From: Pirellulaceae bacterium
Lineage (GTDB): Bacteria > Planctomycetota > Planctomycetia > Pirellulales > Pirellulaceae
Length of the DNA stretch: 64,000 bases
Direction of reading: 5' to 3'
NCBI GenBank assembly: GCA_026004795.1
Contig: BPJV01000003.1
Location: forward strand, 124,001 to 188,000
The notes beneath the pieces were generated by a model. That model was not told the origin of the DNA and made no database searches. It saw only the letters and a list, made by a program, of their open reading frames with translations. A program made the position numbers and the translations under genes. Within the stretch, counting starts at the first letter, position 1. The number at the start of each line of letters is the position of its first letter. Below, one piece after another: positions 36,762 to 46,637 of the stretch.

Positions 36762-36795
36762 TAAACGTTTACATCCCTTGGGTACTAGGTATACT
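36762..36795 (+). promoter_or_regulatory. Sigma-70-like promoter with LacI-type operator-like palindrome
   Basis: The -35 box TTTACA (36768-36773) and -10 box TATACT (36790-36795) are 16 bases apart, about 50 bases before the MFS gene. The -35 overlaps the perfect palindrome TAAACGTTTA (36762-36771) with a central CG, the core of LacI/GalR-family operators. Repression by a LacI-type regulator is inferred. Confidence 0.5.
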
Positions 36796-36848
36796 CGTTG
36801 CCGCACGAGTGGCGTGTTCTCGAACTGTACGAGCGGGATGAGGGCGAT

Positions 36849-38510
<1,662 letters not shown>

Positions 38511-38666
38511 TTGAGCCGGCGGCCACTCCGATAGGTCGCCGGCTGTCGCCTCACGCCACGTCGTGTGGTAGGAATTACCAGTTGCCGCGAGGGCAAGCTC
38601 GATGGTGTCCCTCGCGGCTTCGTCTTATGGCCGACGAACTCGCGTTTAACGACCAGGAGGAACAGG

Positions 38667-39768
38667 GTGGCTTCCTTGCGACTTTCGGTGCTAGTACTCG
38701 TGCTTTTTGCGGTGCTGACGGAGCAGGGACAGGCTCAGTTCCATCGCTTGGTGACCATTGCCGGCAATGGCCGCCCCGGTCCAGTCCTTTTCCACGGGAC
38801 CGGCGCTGGCGGTGCCTTTGGCCAATCCGTTCGGCGTTCAACCGGCCCCCGATGGCTCTTTAGTCATTGCCTCCTTCGATCACCATGCAATTTATCGCTT
38901 GGCAGCGGACAGGCAAACCATTGCGCGGATCGCGGGCACCGGCTCGGCAGGCGCCCTGGGGACCTCAGGAGCGTCGGCCCTGGAAGTTCAACTGAATCAC
39001 CCCCACGAGGTCCAAGTATTGGACAACGGCGACATTCTGGTTGCTGACACGAGCAATCACCGCGTCGGAAGAATCTCGGCGAAAGATGGCACCTGGACGA
39101 CCATCGTAGGCACTGGCCAGCCAGGTTTTGCAGGAGATGGTGGGCCCGCCAGCCGAGCGCAGCTGGACCAGGCCTACAGCATCGCCGTCGACGGTAACAA
39201 CTTGTGGATCTGCGACCTGGGCAACCATCGCATTCGGCACGTCGACCTCGAAACAATGCTCATTGGCACCGTATGTGGTACGGGACAGCGCGCCTTGCCG
39301 CGCGACGGGGCCCAGGCCCAGGGACAGCCGCTGGCCGGGCCACGATCCCTGGCGGTCGACGCCGACAACCTCTGGATTGTGCTACGGGAGGGCAACAGCG
39401 TGTGGCGGATCGATCGCGCTTCGGGCCACATTTTTCACGTCGCCGGTACCGGTGCCCAAGGAATGTCGGGCGACGGCGGACCAGCCACTGAGGCGACGCT
39501 TCGTGGCCCCAAGGGAATCGCCGTGTCGCCGGGAGACCAAAAGTTGTATGTCGCCGACACGGAGAATCATGCCATCCGTTGTGTCGATTTGACCACGGGA
39601 CGGATCAGCACCGCCATCAATCGCCAAGGGATACCTGGCTTCAACGGTGATGGCCCCGCCGTCGCTACCCGACAGCTCCGCCGTCCTCATGGCGTGTGCG
39701 TGCTCCCCGACGGAAGCCTGTTGATTGGGGATTCGGAAAACCACCGGCTACGGATGGCGATTCCATAG
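38667..39768 (+). CDS. Secreted NHL-repeat beta-propeller protein, frameshifted near the N-terminus
   Basis: The GTG at 38667 has AGGAGG 6 bases upstream and opens a clear signal peptide (LSVLVLVLFAVLTEQGQAQF). That frame then leaves the family pattern after VTIAGNGRPG, while the continuation (SFSTGPALAVPLANPFGVQP) is one frame over and runs to 39768. The two join if one base is dropped near 38775-38790. The body has about five NHL repeats (for example GTGQPGFAGDGGPASRAQL; GTGAQGMSGDGGPATEATL; LYVADTENHAIRCVD), forming a six-bladed propeller. Without the shift the product would be about 366 residues. An ATG at 38758 gives the 336-residue reading without a signal. Confidence 0.8.
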
Positions 39769-39900
39769 CGACGCTCGGCGGCCCTTCCGCCGGGATAGAG
39801 TCGACGATTTTCGCCCTTTCTTGCTGGACTTCAGGTAGGACAATGGCATAGGATAAAAGCGTCGGTTCGGGTACCGTGAGCAGAGGAGACGGTGTCGACA

Positions 39901-40182
39901 ATGCAGACTTTTCGGTTATGGGAAAATCCGCGTCTCCAGCAAGCGTTGCAGGATCACCCCATCCTGTTAGCCTCGCTCGGTATGTTTGCGTTGGTATTTA
40001 TCGGGATTGCGGCCATCAAGCGCTTACGTCCCACGACCCAAACATCCGGTATCAACGGAGACCAACTGGCTAAGAACTTTGAAGATCTCAGCCGGGAAGG
40101 TGTGATCGACGAAGCCGAACTCCGAAGAATAAAAGCGGTGCTTGGAGAAACGCAGGGTAAGCGACCAGGCGAATCGACCTGA
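39901..40182 (+). CDS. Small single-pass membrane protein with SHOCT-like tail
   Basis: 93 residues from the ATG at 39901, or 96 from the GTG at 39892 (AGGAG just upstream). One membrane helix (LLASLGMFALVFIGIAAI) is followed by a short amphipathic segment (LAKNFEDLSREGVIDEAELRR) that resembles the SHOCT motif, in which a helix-turn-helix ends with an acidic EAEL/EEF turn. It stands alone 270 bases before clpX. Function unknown. Confidence 0.6.
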   Translation: MQTFRLWENPRLQQALQDHPILLASLGMFALVFIGIAAIKRLRPTTQTSGINGDQLAKNFEDLSREGVIDEAELRRIKAVLGETQGKRPGEST

Positions 40183-40450
40183 GGCGGATGGCGAGCCATG
40201 GAAATCGCTCGTCGCAGGGAGAGAATTGCCTGAGCCGGTCTGGGAGGCTGGTGGTACTGGCACCACTTGAAAGTTTCCTTTTAGCTCGATCCCGAGGACA
40301 CGGATGCCCGGACTCGTTGCCGCAACCCTCGTGAATGGATCGGAGGGTTTGGTGCGAGGTTCCTCGAGCGATGTTTCGTGTTTGCCAACTTTCGTGACCT
40401 GAGGCGGCGACGCAAGGCAGGTCACGGTTATTCGAGCAAAGGAGTCGCGT

Positions 40451-41740
40451 ATGCCCTCTGGTAAAGACCTGGTCGCAGGTCGCCGTGGTGGGAATAGTGG
40501 AAGCAAGAAGAACGCCTTCTGTTCCTTTTGTCGCAAGAGCTATCGCGATGTCGGCCCGTTGGTGGAAGGTCCCGGCGACGTCTACATCTGCGGGGAATGC
40601 ATCGAGCTGTGCCAATCCATTCTGGATCAGGAGCAGCGTCGGCGAGGTCCCCAGAAGAATCCGTTCGGTGAGATACCTAGCCCGCGGGAAATCGTCGAGC
40701 ATCTCGACCAGTACGTCATCGGCCAAACGGCAGCCAAGCGTGTATTGGCGGTCGCCGTCCACAACCATTACAAGCGACTGACCAGCGCGTGGACCGGTTC
40801 GGATGTGGAAATCGAGAAGTCCAACATTCTGCTGGTCGGTCCCACCGGTAGCGGGAAGACGCTACTGGCGCGAACGCTGGCTAAAATGCTCAATGTTCCC
40901 TTTGCCATCGGTGATGCGACAACCTTGACCGAAGCAGGTTACGTCGGTGAGGACGTAGAAAACTTGCTGCTCAAACTGCTCCACGCCGCCGACTTTGATG
41001 TCGAAGCGGCTCAGCGAGGGATTCTGTATATCGATGAAATCGACAAAGTGGGCAAGACGAGCCACAACGTCTCGATCACGCGGGACGTCTCCGGTGAAGG
41101 AGTGCAGCAATCGCTGCTGAAAATGCTCGAGGGAACCATTGCCAACGTTCCACCGCAAGGCGGACGCAAGCACCCCGAGCAGCAATACATTCAAATGGAT
41201 ACGTCGAACATCTTGTTCATCTGCGGCGGCACGTTCGTCGGAATCGAGGAAATCGTGCGCAAGCGGTTGGGCAAGAAGACGCTCGGCTTCGGTGCCGGCG
41301 GTGGCCAACACGCCTCGGATATGCCCGTCGAGGAACTGATGGCCCATGTGACCAGCGACGATGTCCTGCAATTCGGGATGATTCCAGAGTTCGTCGGCCG
41401 CCTGCCGGTGATTTCCGCCTTGGCGCCGTTGGATGAAAACGCGTTGGTACGAGTACTGACCGAACCGAAGAACGCGCTGGTCAAACAGTTTCAGGCCCTA
41501 TTCGCCATGGAGGACTGCGAGTTGGAGTTCACCGACGCGGCCCTGCGAGCGATCGCCCATCAGGCGATTCAGAAGTCGGTCGGAGCTCGCGGACTGCGCG
41601 GCATCGTCGAAAACATCATGCTCGACGTGATGTTCGAACTGCCCGATCAACCTAAGGGTACGGTGGTCACCATCGATGTCGATGAACGGGGCATGATCAA
41701 GCCGTTCCACGCCTTGCCGAGCGAAAAGAAGACGGCCTAG
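40451..41740 (+). CDS. clpX: ATP-dependent Clp protease ATP-binding subunit ClpX
   Basis: 429 residues with AAAGGAG 7 bases upstream. ClpX is a AAA+ unfoldase that feeds tagged proteins to ClpP. Seen here: the N-terminal zinc-binding domain (CSFC near 24 and CGECIELC near 50), Walker A GPTGSGKT, the GYVGED pore loop, Walker [10 protein letters not shown], the RKH-type loop ([10 protein letters not shown]), and the C-terminal sensor region ([25 protein letters not shown]). No clpP is present in the window. An inverted repeat follows the gene. Confidence 0.97.
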   Translation: MPSGKDLVAGRRGGNSGSKKNAFCSFCRKSYRDVGPLVEGPGDVYICGECIELCQSILDQEQRRRGPQKNPFGEIPSPREIVEHLDQYVIGQTAAKRVLAVAVHNHYKRLTSAWTGSDVEIEKSNILLVGPTGSGKTLLARTLAKMLNVPFAIGDATTLTEAGYVGEDVENLLLKLLHAADFDVEAAQRGILYIDEIDKVGKTSHNVSITRDVSGEGVQQSLLKMLEGTIANVPPQGGRKHPEQQYIQMDTSNILFICGGTFVGIEEIVRKRLGKKTLGFGAGGGQHASDMPVEELMAHVTSDDVLQFGMIPEFVGRLPVISALAPLDENALVRVLTEPKNALVKQFQALFAMEDCELEFTDAALRAIAHQAIQKSVGARGLRGIVENIMLDVMFELPDQPKGTVVTIDVDERGMIKPFHALPSEKKTA

Positions 41741-41791
41741 AAGCGCCGTCATGCCGGGCGCTGACTCGGCCAGGAACCTCCGAATATCTCT

Positions 41792-41830
41792 CTGGAGCCG
41801 CAGGTGAATCTCCCTTCCCTGCGGCTCCAG
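41792..41830 (+). terminator. Perfect 13-bp inverted repeat after clpX
   Basis: CTGGAGCCGCAGG (41792-41804) and CCTGCGGCTCCAG (41818-41830) pair perfectly around a 13-base loop, 51 bases after the clpX stop. There is no T run after it, so it is a hairpin that may stop transcription or protect the 3' end, rather than a textbook intrinsic terminator. Confidence 0.5.
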
Positions 41831-42039
41831 TCGTTTCGGTCCACAACATTGTTGTGCTGCGCAAATGTACGGCACTCCGGTCGCGAAATCACTCCGCCAA
41901 GGCATCGTACTTTGGCGCTGAGAGTCCCCCTGAGGACACGCGTGCAAGGACACAGGAATTGATCGATAGGCGTGGGCACCTGCCGGACCACCACGATTTG
42001 TTCTCTTTTTCCCACGACGGCCTTAACCATATCCGTATA

Positions 42040-42073
42040 ATGGGGAGGAACGTCCCATGGGGAGGAACGTCCC
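42040..42073. repeat. 17-bp perfect tandem duplication
   Basis: ATGGGGAGGAACGTCCC occurs twice back to back (42040-42056 and 42057-42073), ending 36 bases before the ATP-grasp gene. It could be a duplicated regulator site or a slippage product. The rest of the gap 41741-42109 holds only the hairpin after clpX. Confidence 0.75.
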
Positions 42074-42109
42074 TGCGGTATCCTCGCATCTCTGGATGAC
42101 CAACACCTT

Positions 42110-43594
42110 ATGGCAGTGCAAGTTAAAGAAAAGGTTTCCAGCTCTGCTGCCGGCTTGTGGTCGAACTACAATGCCCGCGACTTCTACGACGAGCTGATTA
42201 CCCCAGGGGGAAGGCCGCGCAAGCACGCCCGCATTCTCTTGCGGTATCTCAAGTCGCTCACCCCCACGGACCTGTTCGAACGCCGTCAGGCGGCCGATTT
42301 TGCCATCGATGCGATGGGCATCACCTTCACGGTTTACTCCGAGGGTTCGAACATCGATCGCCGCTGGCCGTTCGACATCATCCCCCGCATCTTGCCGTCC
42401 AAGGAATGGACCAGGATCGAAGAGGGGCTGAAGCAACGGACGCAAGCATTGAACATGTTCATTGCTGACATTTACGGTGAACAACGCGTTGTAAAAGACA
42501 AAGTGTTTCCGCAAGAAGTCTTGGCGGGATCGCAAAACTTTCGGCCGCAATGCGTCGGCGTTCGCCCGCCGCTGGACGTATGGGCTCACATCTGTGGCTC
42601 GGATTTGGTGCGCAATCGCGACGGGACGATGTACGTGCTGGAGGACAACTTGCGTGTCCCCTCAGGTGTGTCCTACATGTTAGAGAATCGCCTGGTGACC
42701 AAACGTGTGTTTCCGGAGCTGTTTGCCGACTATCGCATCCAACCGGTCGACGACTACCCCAATCGCTTGTTCGACATGCTGGCATCGATGTCTCCCCGGC
42801 CGGCGGACTATCCGACAGTCGTCGTGCTGACACCTGGCATATTCAACTCAGCGTATTACGAGCACAGTTATCTGGCGCAGCAAATGGGTGCGGAGCTGGT
42901 TGAAGGTCGCGACTTGATTGTCGACGACGAGGATCGTGTTTTGATGCGCACCATCGGCGGATGGGAACAGGTGGATGTGATCTACCGCCGGATCGACGAC
43001 TTGTTTCTCGATCCTGAGGAGTTCAATCCCGATAGCCTGCTGGGGGTACCAGGGCTGATGCGGGCTTGGCGAGCGGGAAAGGTCGCCTTGGCCAATGCCC
43101 CCGGGGCCGGTGTAGCCGATGACAAGGTCGTGTACGCCTTCGTTCCGGAATTGATCCGCTATTACCTGGATGCTGATCCCATCCTGCCGAATGTACCTAC
43201 CTACCTCTGCATGCGCGACGATGAACGAGAACACGTCCTACAACACCTCAGCGAAATGGTAGTCAAACCGGCTAACGAATCGGGAGGCTACGGAATGCTT
43301 GTCGGACCACGTGCATCGGCCAGTGAACTGAAGAAGTTCGCCTCGTTGATTCGTAACAGTCCGCGCAACTACATTGCGCAACCAACTCTCTCTCTGTCCA
43401 CCGTCCCCACGTTAACCGACAGCGGCACCATCGAACCACGGCATGTCGACTTGCGGCCATTCGTACTGTCCGGCCCGAACAATTACGTTACTCGGGGAGG
43501 CCTGACTCGCGTCGCACTAAAGAAGGATTCTTTGATCGTTAATTCGTCGCAAGGCGGCGGCAGTAAAGACACCTGGATCGTGGAAGACTCCTGA
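42110..43594 (+). CDS. Circularly permuted ATP-grasp protein (DUF404/DUF407)
   Basis: 494 residues. Members of this family are circularly permuted ATP-grasp ligases, predicted to form peptide-like amide bonds. Conserved parts: the N-terminal half (PFDIIPRILPSKEWTRIEEG, LKQRTQALNMFIADIYGEQ, then HICGSDLVRNRDGTMYVLED and NLRVPSGVSYMLENR), a GTMYVLEDN metal/ATP segment, and a C-terminal YGMLVGPRASASEL. The alpha-E gene follows 11 bases downstream. In many bacteria this pair lies with transglutaminase-like proteases and zinc peptidases, and a zinc peptidase is indeed convergent here. Its substrate is unknown. Confidence 0.93.
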   Translation: MAVQVKEKVSSSAAGLWSNYNARDFYDELITPGGRPRKHARILLRYLKSLTPTDLFERRQAADFAIDAMGITFTVYSEGSNIDRRWPFDIIPRILPSKEWTRIEEGLKQRTQALNMFIADIYGEQRVVKDKVFPQEVLAGSQNFRPQCVGVRPPLDVWAHICGSDLVRNRDGTMYVLEDNLRVPSGVSYMLENRLVTKRVFPELFADYRIQPVDDYPNRLFDMLASMSPRPADYPTVVVLTPGIFNSAYYEHSYLAQQMGAELVEGRDLIVDDEDRVLMRTIGGWEQVDVIYRRIDDLFLDPEEFNPDSLLGVPGLMRAWRAGKVALANAPGAGVADDKVVYAFVPELIRYYLDADPILPNVPTYLCMRDDEREHVLQHLSEMVVKPANESGGYGMLVGPRASASELKKFASLIRNSPRNYIAQPTLSLSTVPTLTDSGTIEPRHVDLRPFVLSGPNNYVTRGGLTRVALKKDSLIVNSSQGGGSKDTWIVEDS

Positions 43595-43605
43595 GGCTGA
43601 CAACG

Positions 43606-44568
43606 ATGCTACTCTCACGCACAGCAGAAATCCTCTATTGGATGGCGCGGTACATCGAGCGGGCGGACGGCACCTCGCGATTGCTGCTCACCCACAGTGA
43701 TCTGGTCCTCGATTTACCGCCCGAACTATCTCCCGGATGGGAACCTTTGCTGGCACTTCCCGGCAGCCCTGACGTTTTCTTCCAGTTCTTTCAGGAGCCA
43801 ACCGAACGCAACGTGATGCGTTTTCTCATTGGGCACGACGGCAATCCAGGCTCGATACTCGCCTCGATCCGCATGGCACGTGAGAACGCTCGGATCAGTC
43901 GCGCCATCGTCCCCCGCGAAGTGTGGGAGAAACTCAATGATGTGTGGAGCTGGTCGCGCAACCGGATGAATGAAGGGCTGACCCGTAAAGGCAGGTATCC
44001 GTTTCTCCAGCAAATCGTCGCCGGTTGCGCCGAAGTCGTCGGCTATTTGCATGGCACGATGAGTCACGATACGCCCTTCGACTTCGTGCGCATGGGGCGC
44101 GATGTCGAAGCCGCCGACATGGCAGTCCGCATCCTTGATGTCCGCGCCCATCGTCTGCTGGGGGATGCCCATAACGAACTACGCCCCTATGACGATATTC
44201 AATGGAAGGCCGTGTTGCGGGCCCTGGCTTCCTTCCAGAACTATCGTCGCCATGTACACGTTCGCGTACGCGGAGGAGCCGTGCTGGGCTTTATGCTTCA
44301 GGACGAGCAATCGCCGCATTCGATGCTTTATTGCTTGGATTCTATCGAACATTCGCTGCGCAGACTCCCGCGCAACGAAGATCCTCTCCGAGCAATTGGG
44401 CATGCCAAACGCATGGTTCGCGACGCTAACCCCTACTCTCTGGCCCAAGCAGGCCTACGAGAATTTCTCGCCGAACTGAGCGCCGCATTGGCTTCGCTAC
44501 ACGAGGCGCTGCAGACCACCTACTTCTCCCTGGAGCCTTCGGCAGGGCAATCGCTGGCTTCCGCCTGA
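43606..44568 (+). CDS. Alpha-E domain protein (DUF403)
   Basis: 320 residues. The N-terminus MLLSRTAEILYWMARYIERA is the alpha-E family start; the whole protein is alpha-helical and rich in charged residues (ARENARISRAIVPREVWEKL, DVEAADMAVRILDVRAH). Alpha-E proteins are consistently encoded beside the permuted ATP-grasp proteins and are presumed partners. Gap to the ATP-grasp gene is 11 bases. Confidence 0.93.
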   Translation: MLLSRTAEILYWMARYIERADGTSRLLLTHSDLVLDLPPELSPGWEPLLALPGSPDVFFQFFQEPTERNVMRFLIGHDGNPGSILASIRMARENARISRAIVPREVWEKLNDVWSWSRNRMNEGLTRKGRYPFLQQIVAGCAEVVGYLHGTMSHDTPFDFVRMGRDVEAADMAVRILDVRAHRLLGDAHNELRPYDDIQWKAVLRALASFQNYRRHVHVRVRGGAVLGFMLQDEQSPHSMLYCLDSIEHSLRRLPRNEDPLRAIGHAKRMVRDANPYSLAQAGLREFLAELSAALASLHEALQTTYFSLEPSAGQSLASA

Positions 44569-44572
44569 ATCA

Positions 44573-45613
44573 TCATTCCTGCGGCACCGTTCCCCGTTGA
44601 CGTTGGACTACCAAGATGTGATCGACGAAGGCCAGTTTCTGTCGGGCAAGTGGCGATAGGACGAAAGGATAAGCGTCGGCAAGTCCCATGCTTCGGTTCA
44701 ATGAATTGAGCGCCACGGTCAGACTTTCCCAATGACGAAATCGTTCGTCGAAGGAGGCCGCCGCTGCCCCCGCAGGCACGAACCGATACTCCATCGCCGT
44801 TTCCAAAGTATCCGTCATGTGCAAGTAATGGCCCCACGTCTCGGCCCAGTCCTCCAGTGGGTGGGCACTAGCGTAAGCACTTACAAATCGTTGCTGCCAA
44901 TCGGCCACCGGCCCCGTGGCATAATAATCGCTCAATGCCTGGTCATAAGGGATCGACTCGTCGCCGAACAACCGGCGGAATCGCGTCAATACTTCCGGAT
45001 CATCCGCCACTAGACTCTGCCAGTAATAGTGACCGCTCTCATGGCGAAAATGCCCAAGTAGCGTTCGGTACGGCTCATTCATCGACTCCCGCATCGCCTC
45101 CCGCAAGGACGCATCCGCTTCGAGCACATTGATCGTAATAACCCCGCCGGCATGACCGGTGGTCACGAAGCCCTCGTCGACCTCTTCATCGGAACGCTTG
45201 TCCTCCAGAAAATCGAACCACAAGCCGTCCTCCGGGTCATCCCACTTGGAAACCAACCGCAGGCCGAGGCGTAGCAGGCTATACACCAACCGTCGTTTGG
45301 CCCGTTCCAATGCCTTCCAACGTTTGCGATTGACCGGTTTCTTCAAGTTGGGAATCGTACGGTTGCAACGACACGCAAGACACAATTCGGACTCCGATTG
45401 CGCATCGATCAGCCAGTTGCACGCGCCGTATAGCGACATGTTCCCGCAATAGCGCAGCTCCCGCTCGGCGAGCTGTCCAGGCGTTGCACCTCCCTCGAAC
45501 CAAGTAAACATGGCCAACGAGGAGGGATCAAATCCTACCTGACGCCCACACCCCTCGCACTTGTCGTTCTCGAAGAACAGTTCCTGTCCACACTCGCAAT
45601 AGAATCGCTTCAC
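44573..45613 (-). CDS. Zinc-ribbon zinc metallopeptidase (Peptidase_Mx type)
   Basis: 346 residues. Two N-terminal cysteine pairs form a zinc ribbon (CECG near 6 and CEGCGRQ near 19), and two more cysteine-rich places follow (CGNM, CLACRCNRTIPN). The peptidase core has HExxH (GHFRHESGHYYW near 190) and a downstream acidic/histidine helix (LEDWAETWGHYLHMTDTLET), typical of the putative zinc-binding Mx family. Such genes are often neighbours of the ATP-grasp/alpha-E pair, here convergent with only 4 bases between stops, which supports a joint peptide-handling system. Confidence 0.9.
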   Translation of the reverse strand: MKRFYCECGQELFFENDKCEGCGRQVGFDPSSLAMFTWFEGGATPGQLAERELRYCGNMSLYGACNWLIDAQSESELCLACRCNRTIPNLKKPVNRKRWKALERAKRRLVYSLLRLGLRLVSKWDDPEDGLWFDFLEDKRSDEEVDEGFVTTGHAGGVITINVLEADASLREAMRESMNEPYRTLLGHFRHESGHYYWQSLVADDPEVLTRFRRLFGDESIPYDQALSDYYATGPVADWQQRFVSAYASAHPLEDWAETWGHYLHMTDTLETAMEYRFVPAGAAAASFDERFRHWESLTVALNSLNRSMGLADAYPFVLSPLARQKLAFVDHILVVQRQRGTVPQE

Positions 45614-45806
45614 CGCCTCATCTCCGCCTCAGAGCTTGGGTCCACTGAACCCGGTAATCTAGCCGACCGTGGTCAGGTCGCCAAGCTGGACACTTCCCCA
45701 TGCCCCGCGGTACGGCAGCACCGCACCACAACCACTCTGGGTACGGCCCCCTTTTTCAAGCCAACATGAACAATCGGCAGCTCATCAGCCGACCGATATC
45801 GGCTAC

Positions 45807-46217
45807 TCAACTCGGATCCCGACAACTGAGCTCTTTCAGTACGCGACAGGCGGCCCGTGGCGAACCGGTTCGGCATTGGGCGAGCGCTGTCGTCAGCACT
45901 TGTCGGACCTCCTGCAAATCGCGCCATCGCCGGTCGATTTCCTCCAGCCGCTCCTCGATCAATTGCCGAACCTGCCCACACCTCGGCGACCGATCGCCCG
46001 CGCCGAGCAGCCGTTTGACGTCGTCCAGCGACAGCCCGATGGCCTGCGCCGCGCGGATAAAACGCAGCCGCCGTAACGAAGACTCCCCGTACAACCGGTA
46101 GTTCCCGCCACTCCGGTCCTCCGGCAGGATCAGCCCGATCCGTTCGTAGTACCGCACCGTCGTCACCGGTACGTCAGCCAGCCTGGCCAGTCGCCCAATG
46201 GTGTATTGCTCGGACAT
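45807..46217 (-). CDS. merR: Mercury-responsive transcription regulator MerR
   Basis: 136 residues from the ATG at 46217 (MSEQYTIGRLARLADV); the GTG at 46253 would add 12 unlikely residues. It has an N-terminal MerR winged helix (TTVRYYERIGLI, RSGGNYRLYGESSL) and a C-terminal dimer helix. Cysteines fall at 80, 115 and 124, spacing 35 and 9, the same as the Hg(II) triad C82/C117/C126 of classical MerR. So it most likely senses mercury. It is divergent from the mercury-transport fusion gene. Confidence 0.9.
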   Translation of the reverse strand: MSEQYTIGRLARLADVPVTTVRYYERIGLILPEDRSGGNYRLYGESSLRRLRFIRAAQAIGLSLDDVKRLLGAGDRSPRCGQVRQLIEERLEEIDRRWRDLQEVRQVLTTALAQCRTGSPRAACRVLKELSCRDPS

Positions 46218-46296
46218 TTCGCGATCGTGTTTTCGAAGTGGAAGGAGCCGCACGATGCAATGTCAGGTCACGCGGTGACGGTGCGTTTTCGTAATA

Positions 46297-46380
46297 ACAC
46301 TCGCTGGCGCGTCGTACTGGTAAAACACTCGCTGGCGCGTCGTGCTCGTAAGACACTCGCTGGCGCGTCGTGTTGGTAAA
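46297..46380. repeat. Three tandem copies of a 28-bp unit
   Basis: The 19-base core ACACTCGCTGGCGCGTCGT is identical at 46297-46315, 46325-46343 and 46353-46371, with exact 28-base spacing; the 9 bases between cores vary slightly. Read on the minus strand it encodes the familiar planctomycete 'HDAPASVL..RRASEC' pseudo-peptide, a known repeat-type artefact. It lies between merR and the mercury transport gene, whose intergenic gap (46218-46637) otherwise has the promoter below and no gene. Confidence 0.85.
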
Positions 46381-46553
46381 TAGTGGTTCGGCTCAATACT
46401 AGCCCGCAGCGCCAGCAAGGGAAATGCAGCATTAATCCGCACCGCGAATTAATCCCACGCCCGGTCGCGTTGATGGGGCGGTTTGAAACGCCGCATCGGG
46501 TCACCGCGAATTCCGCAAAATCGGGCGGGTTGAAAAAAAAACGACGATTGCGC

Positions 46554-46585
46554 TTGACATTATACCCAGGTGCAACCTCGATAAT
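46554..46585 (+). promoter_or_regulatory. MerR-type promoter/operator of the mercury transport gene
   Basis: The -35 box TTGACA (46554-46559) and -10-like GATAAT (46580-46585) are 20 bases apart, the overlong spacing that MerR-family activators correct. A dyad AGGTgcaACCT (46568-46578) lies in the spacer. It ends about 50 bases before the ATG at 46638. This is the expected structure for mercury-induced transcription. Confidence 0.75.
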
Positions 46586-46637
46586 AAGGTAAGAAGAGCT
46601 TCGGGTTTCAGGGCGACGATCGACGGGGACGTGACTC

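Noticed and set aside
46297-46380. CRISPR-like direct repeats
   Set aside because: The units are tandem with only 9 variable bases between cores, there are just three, and no cas gene is near.
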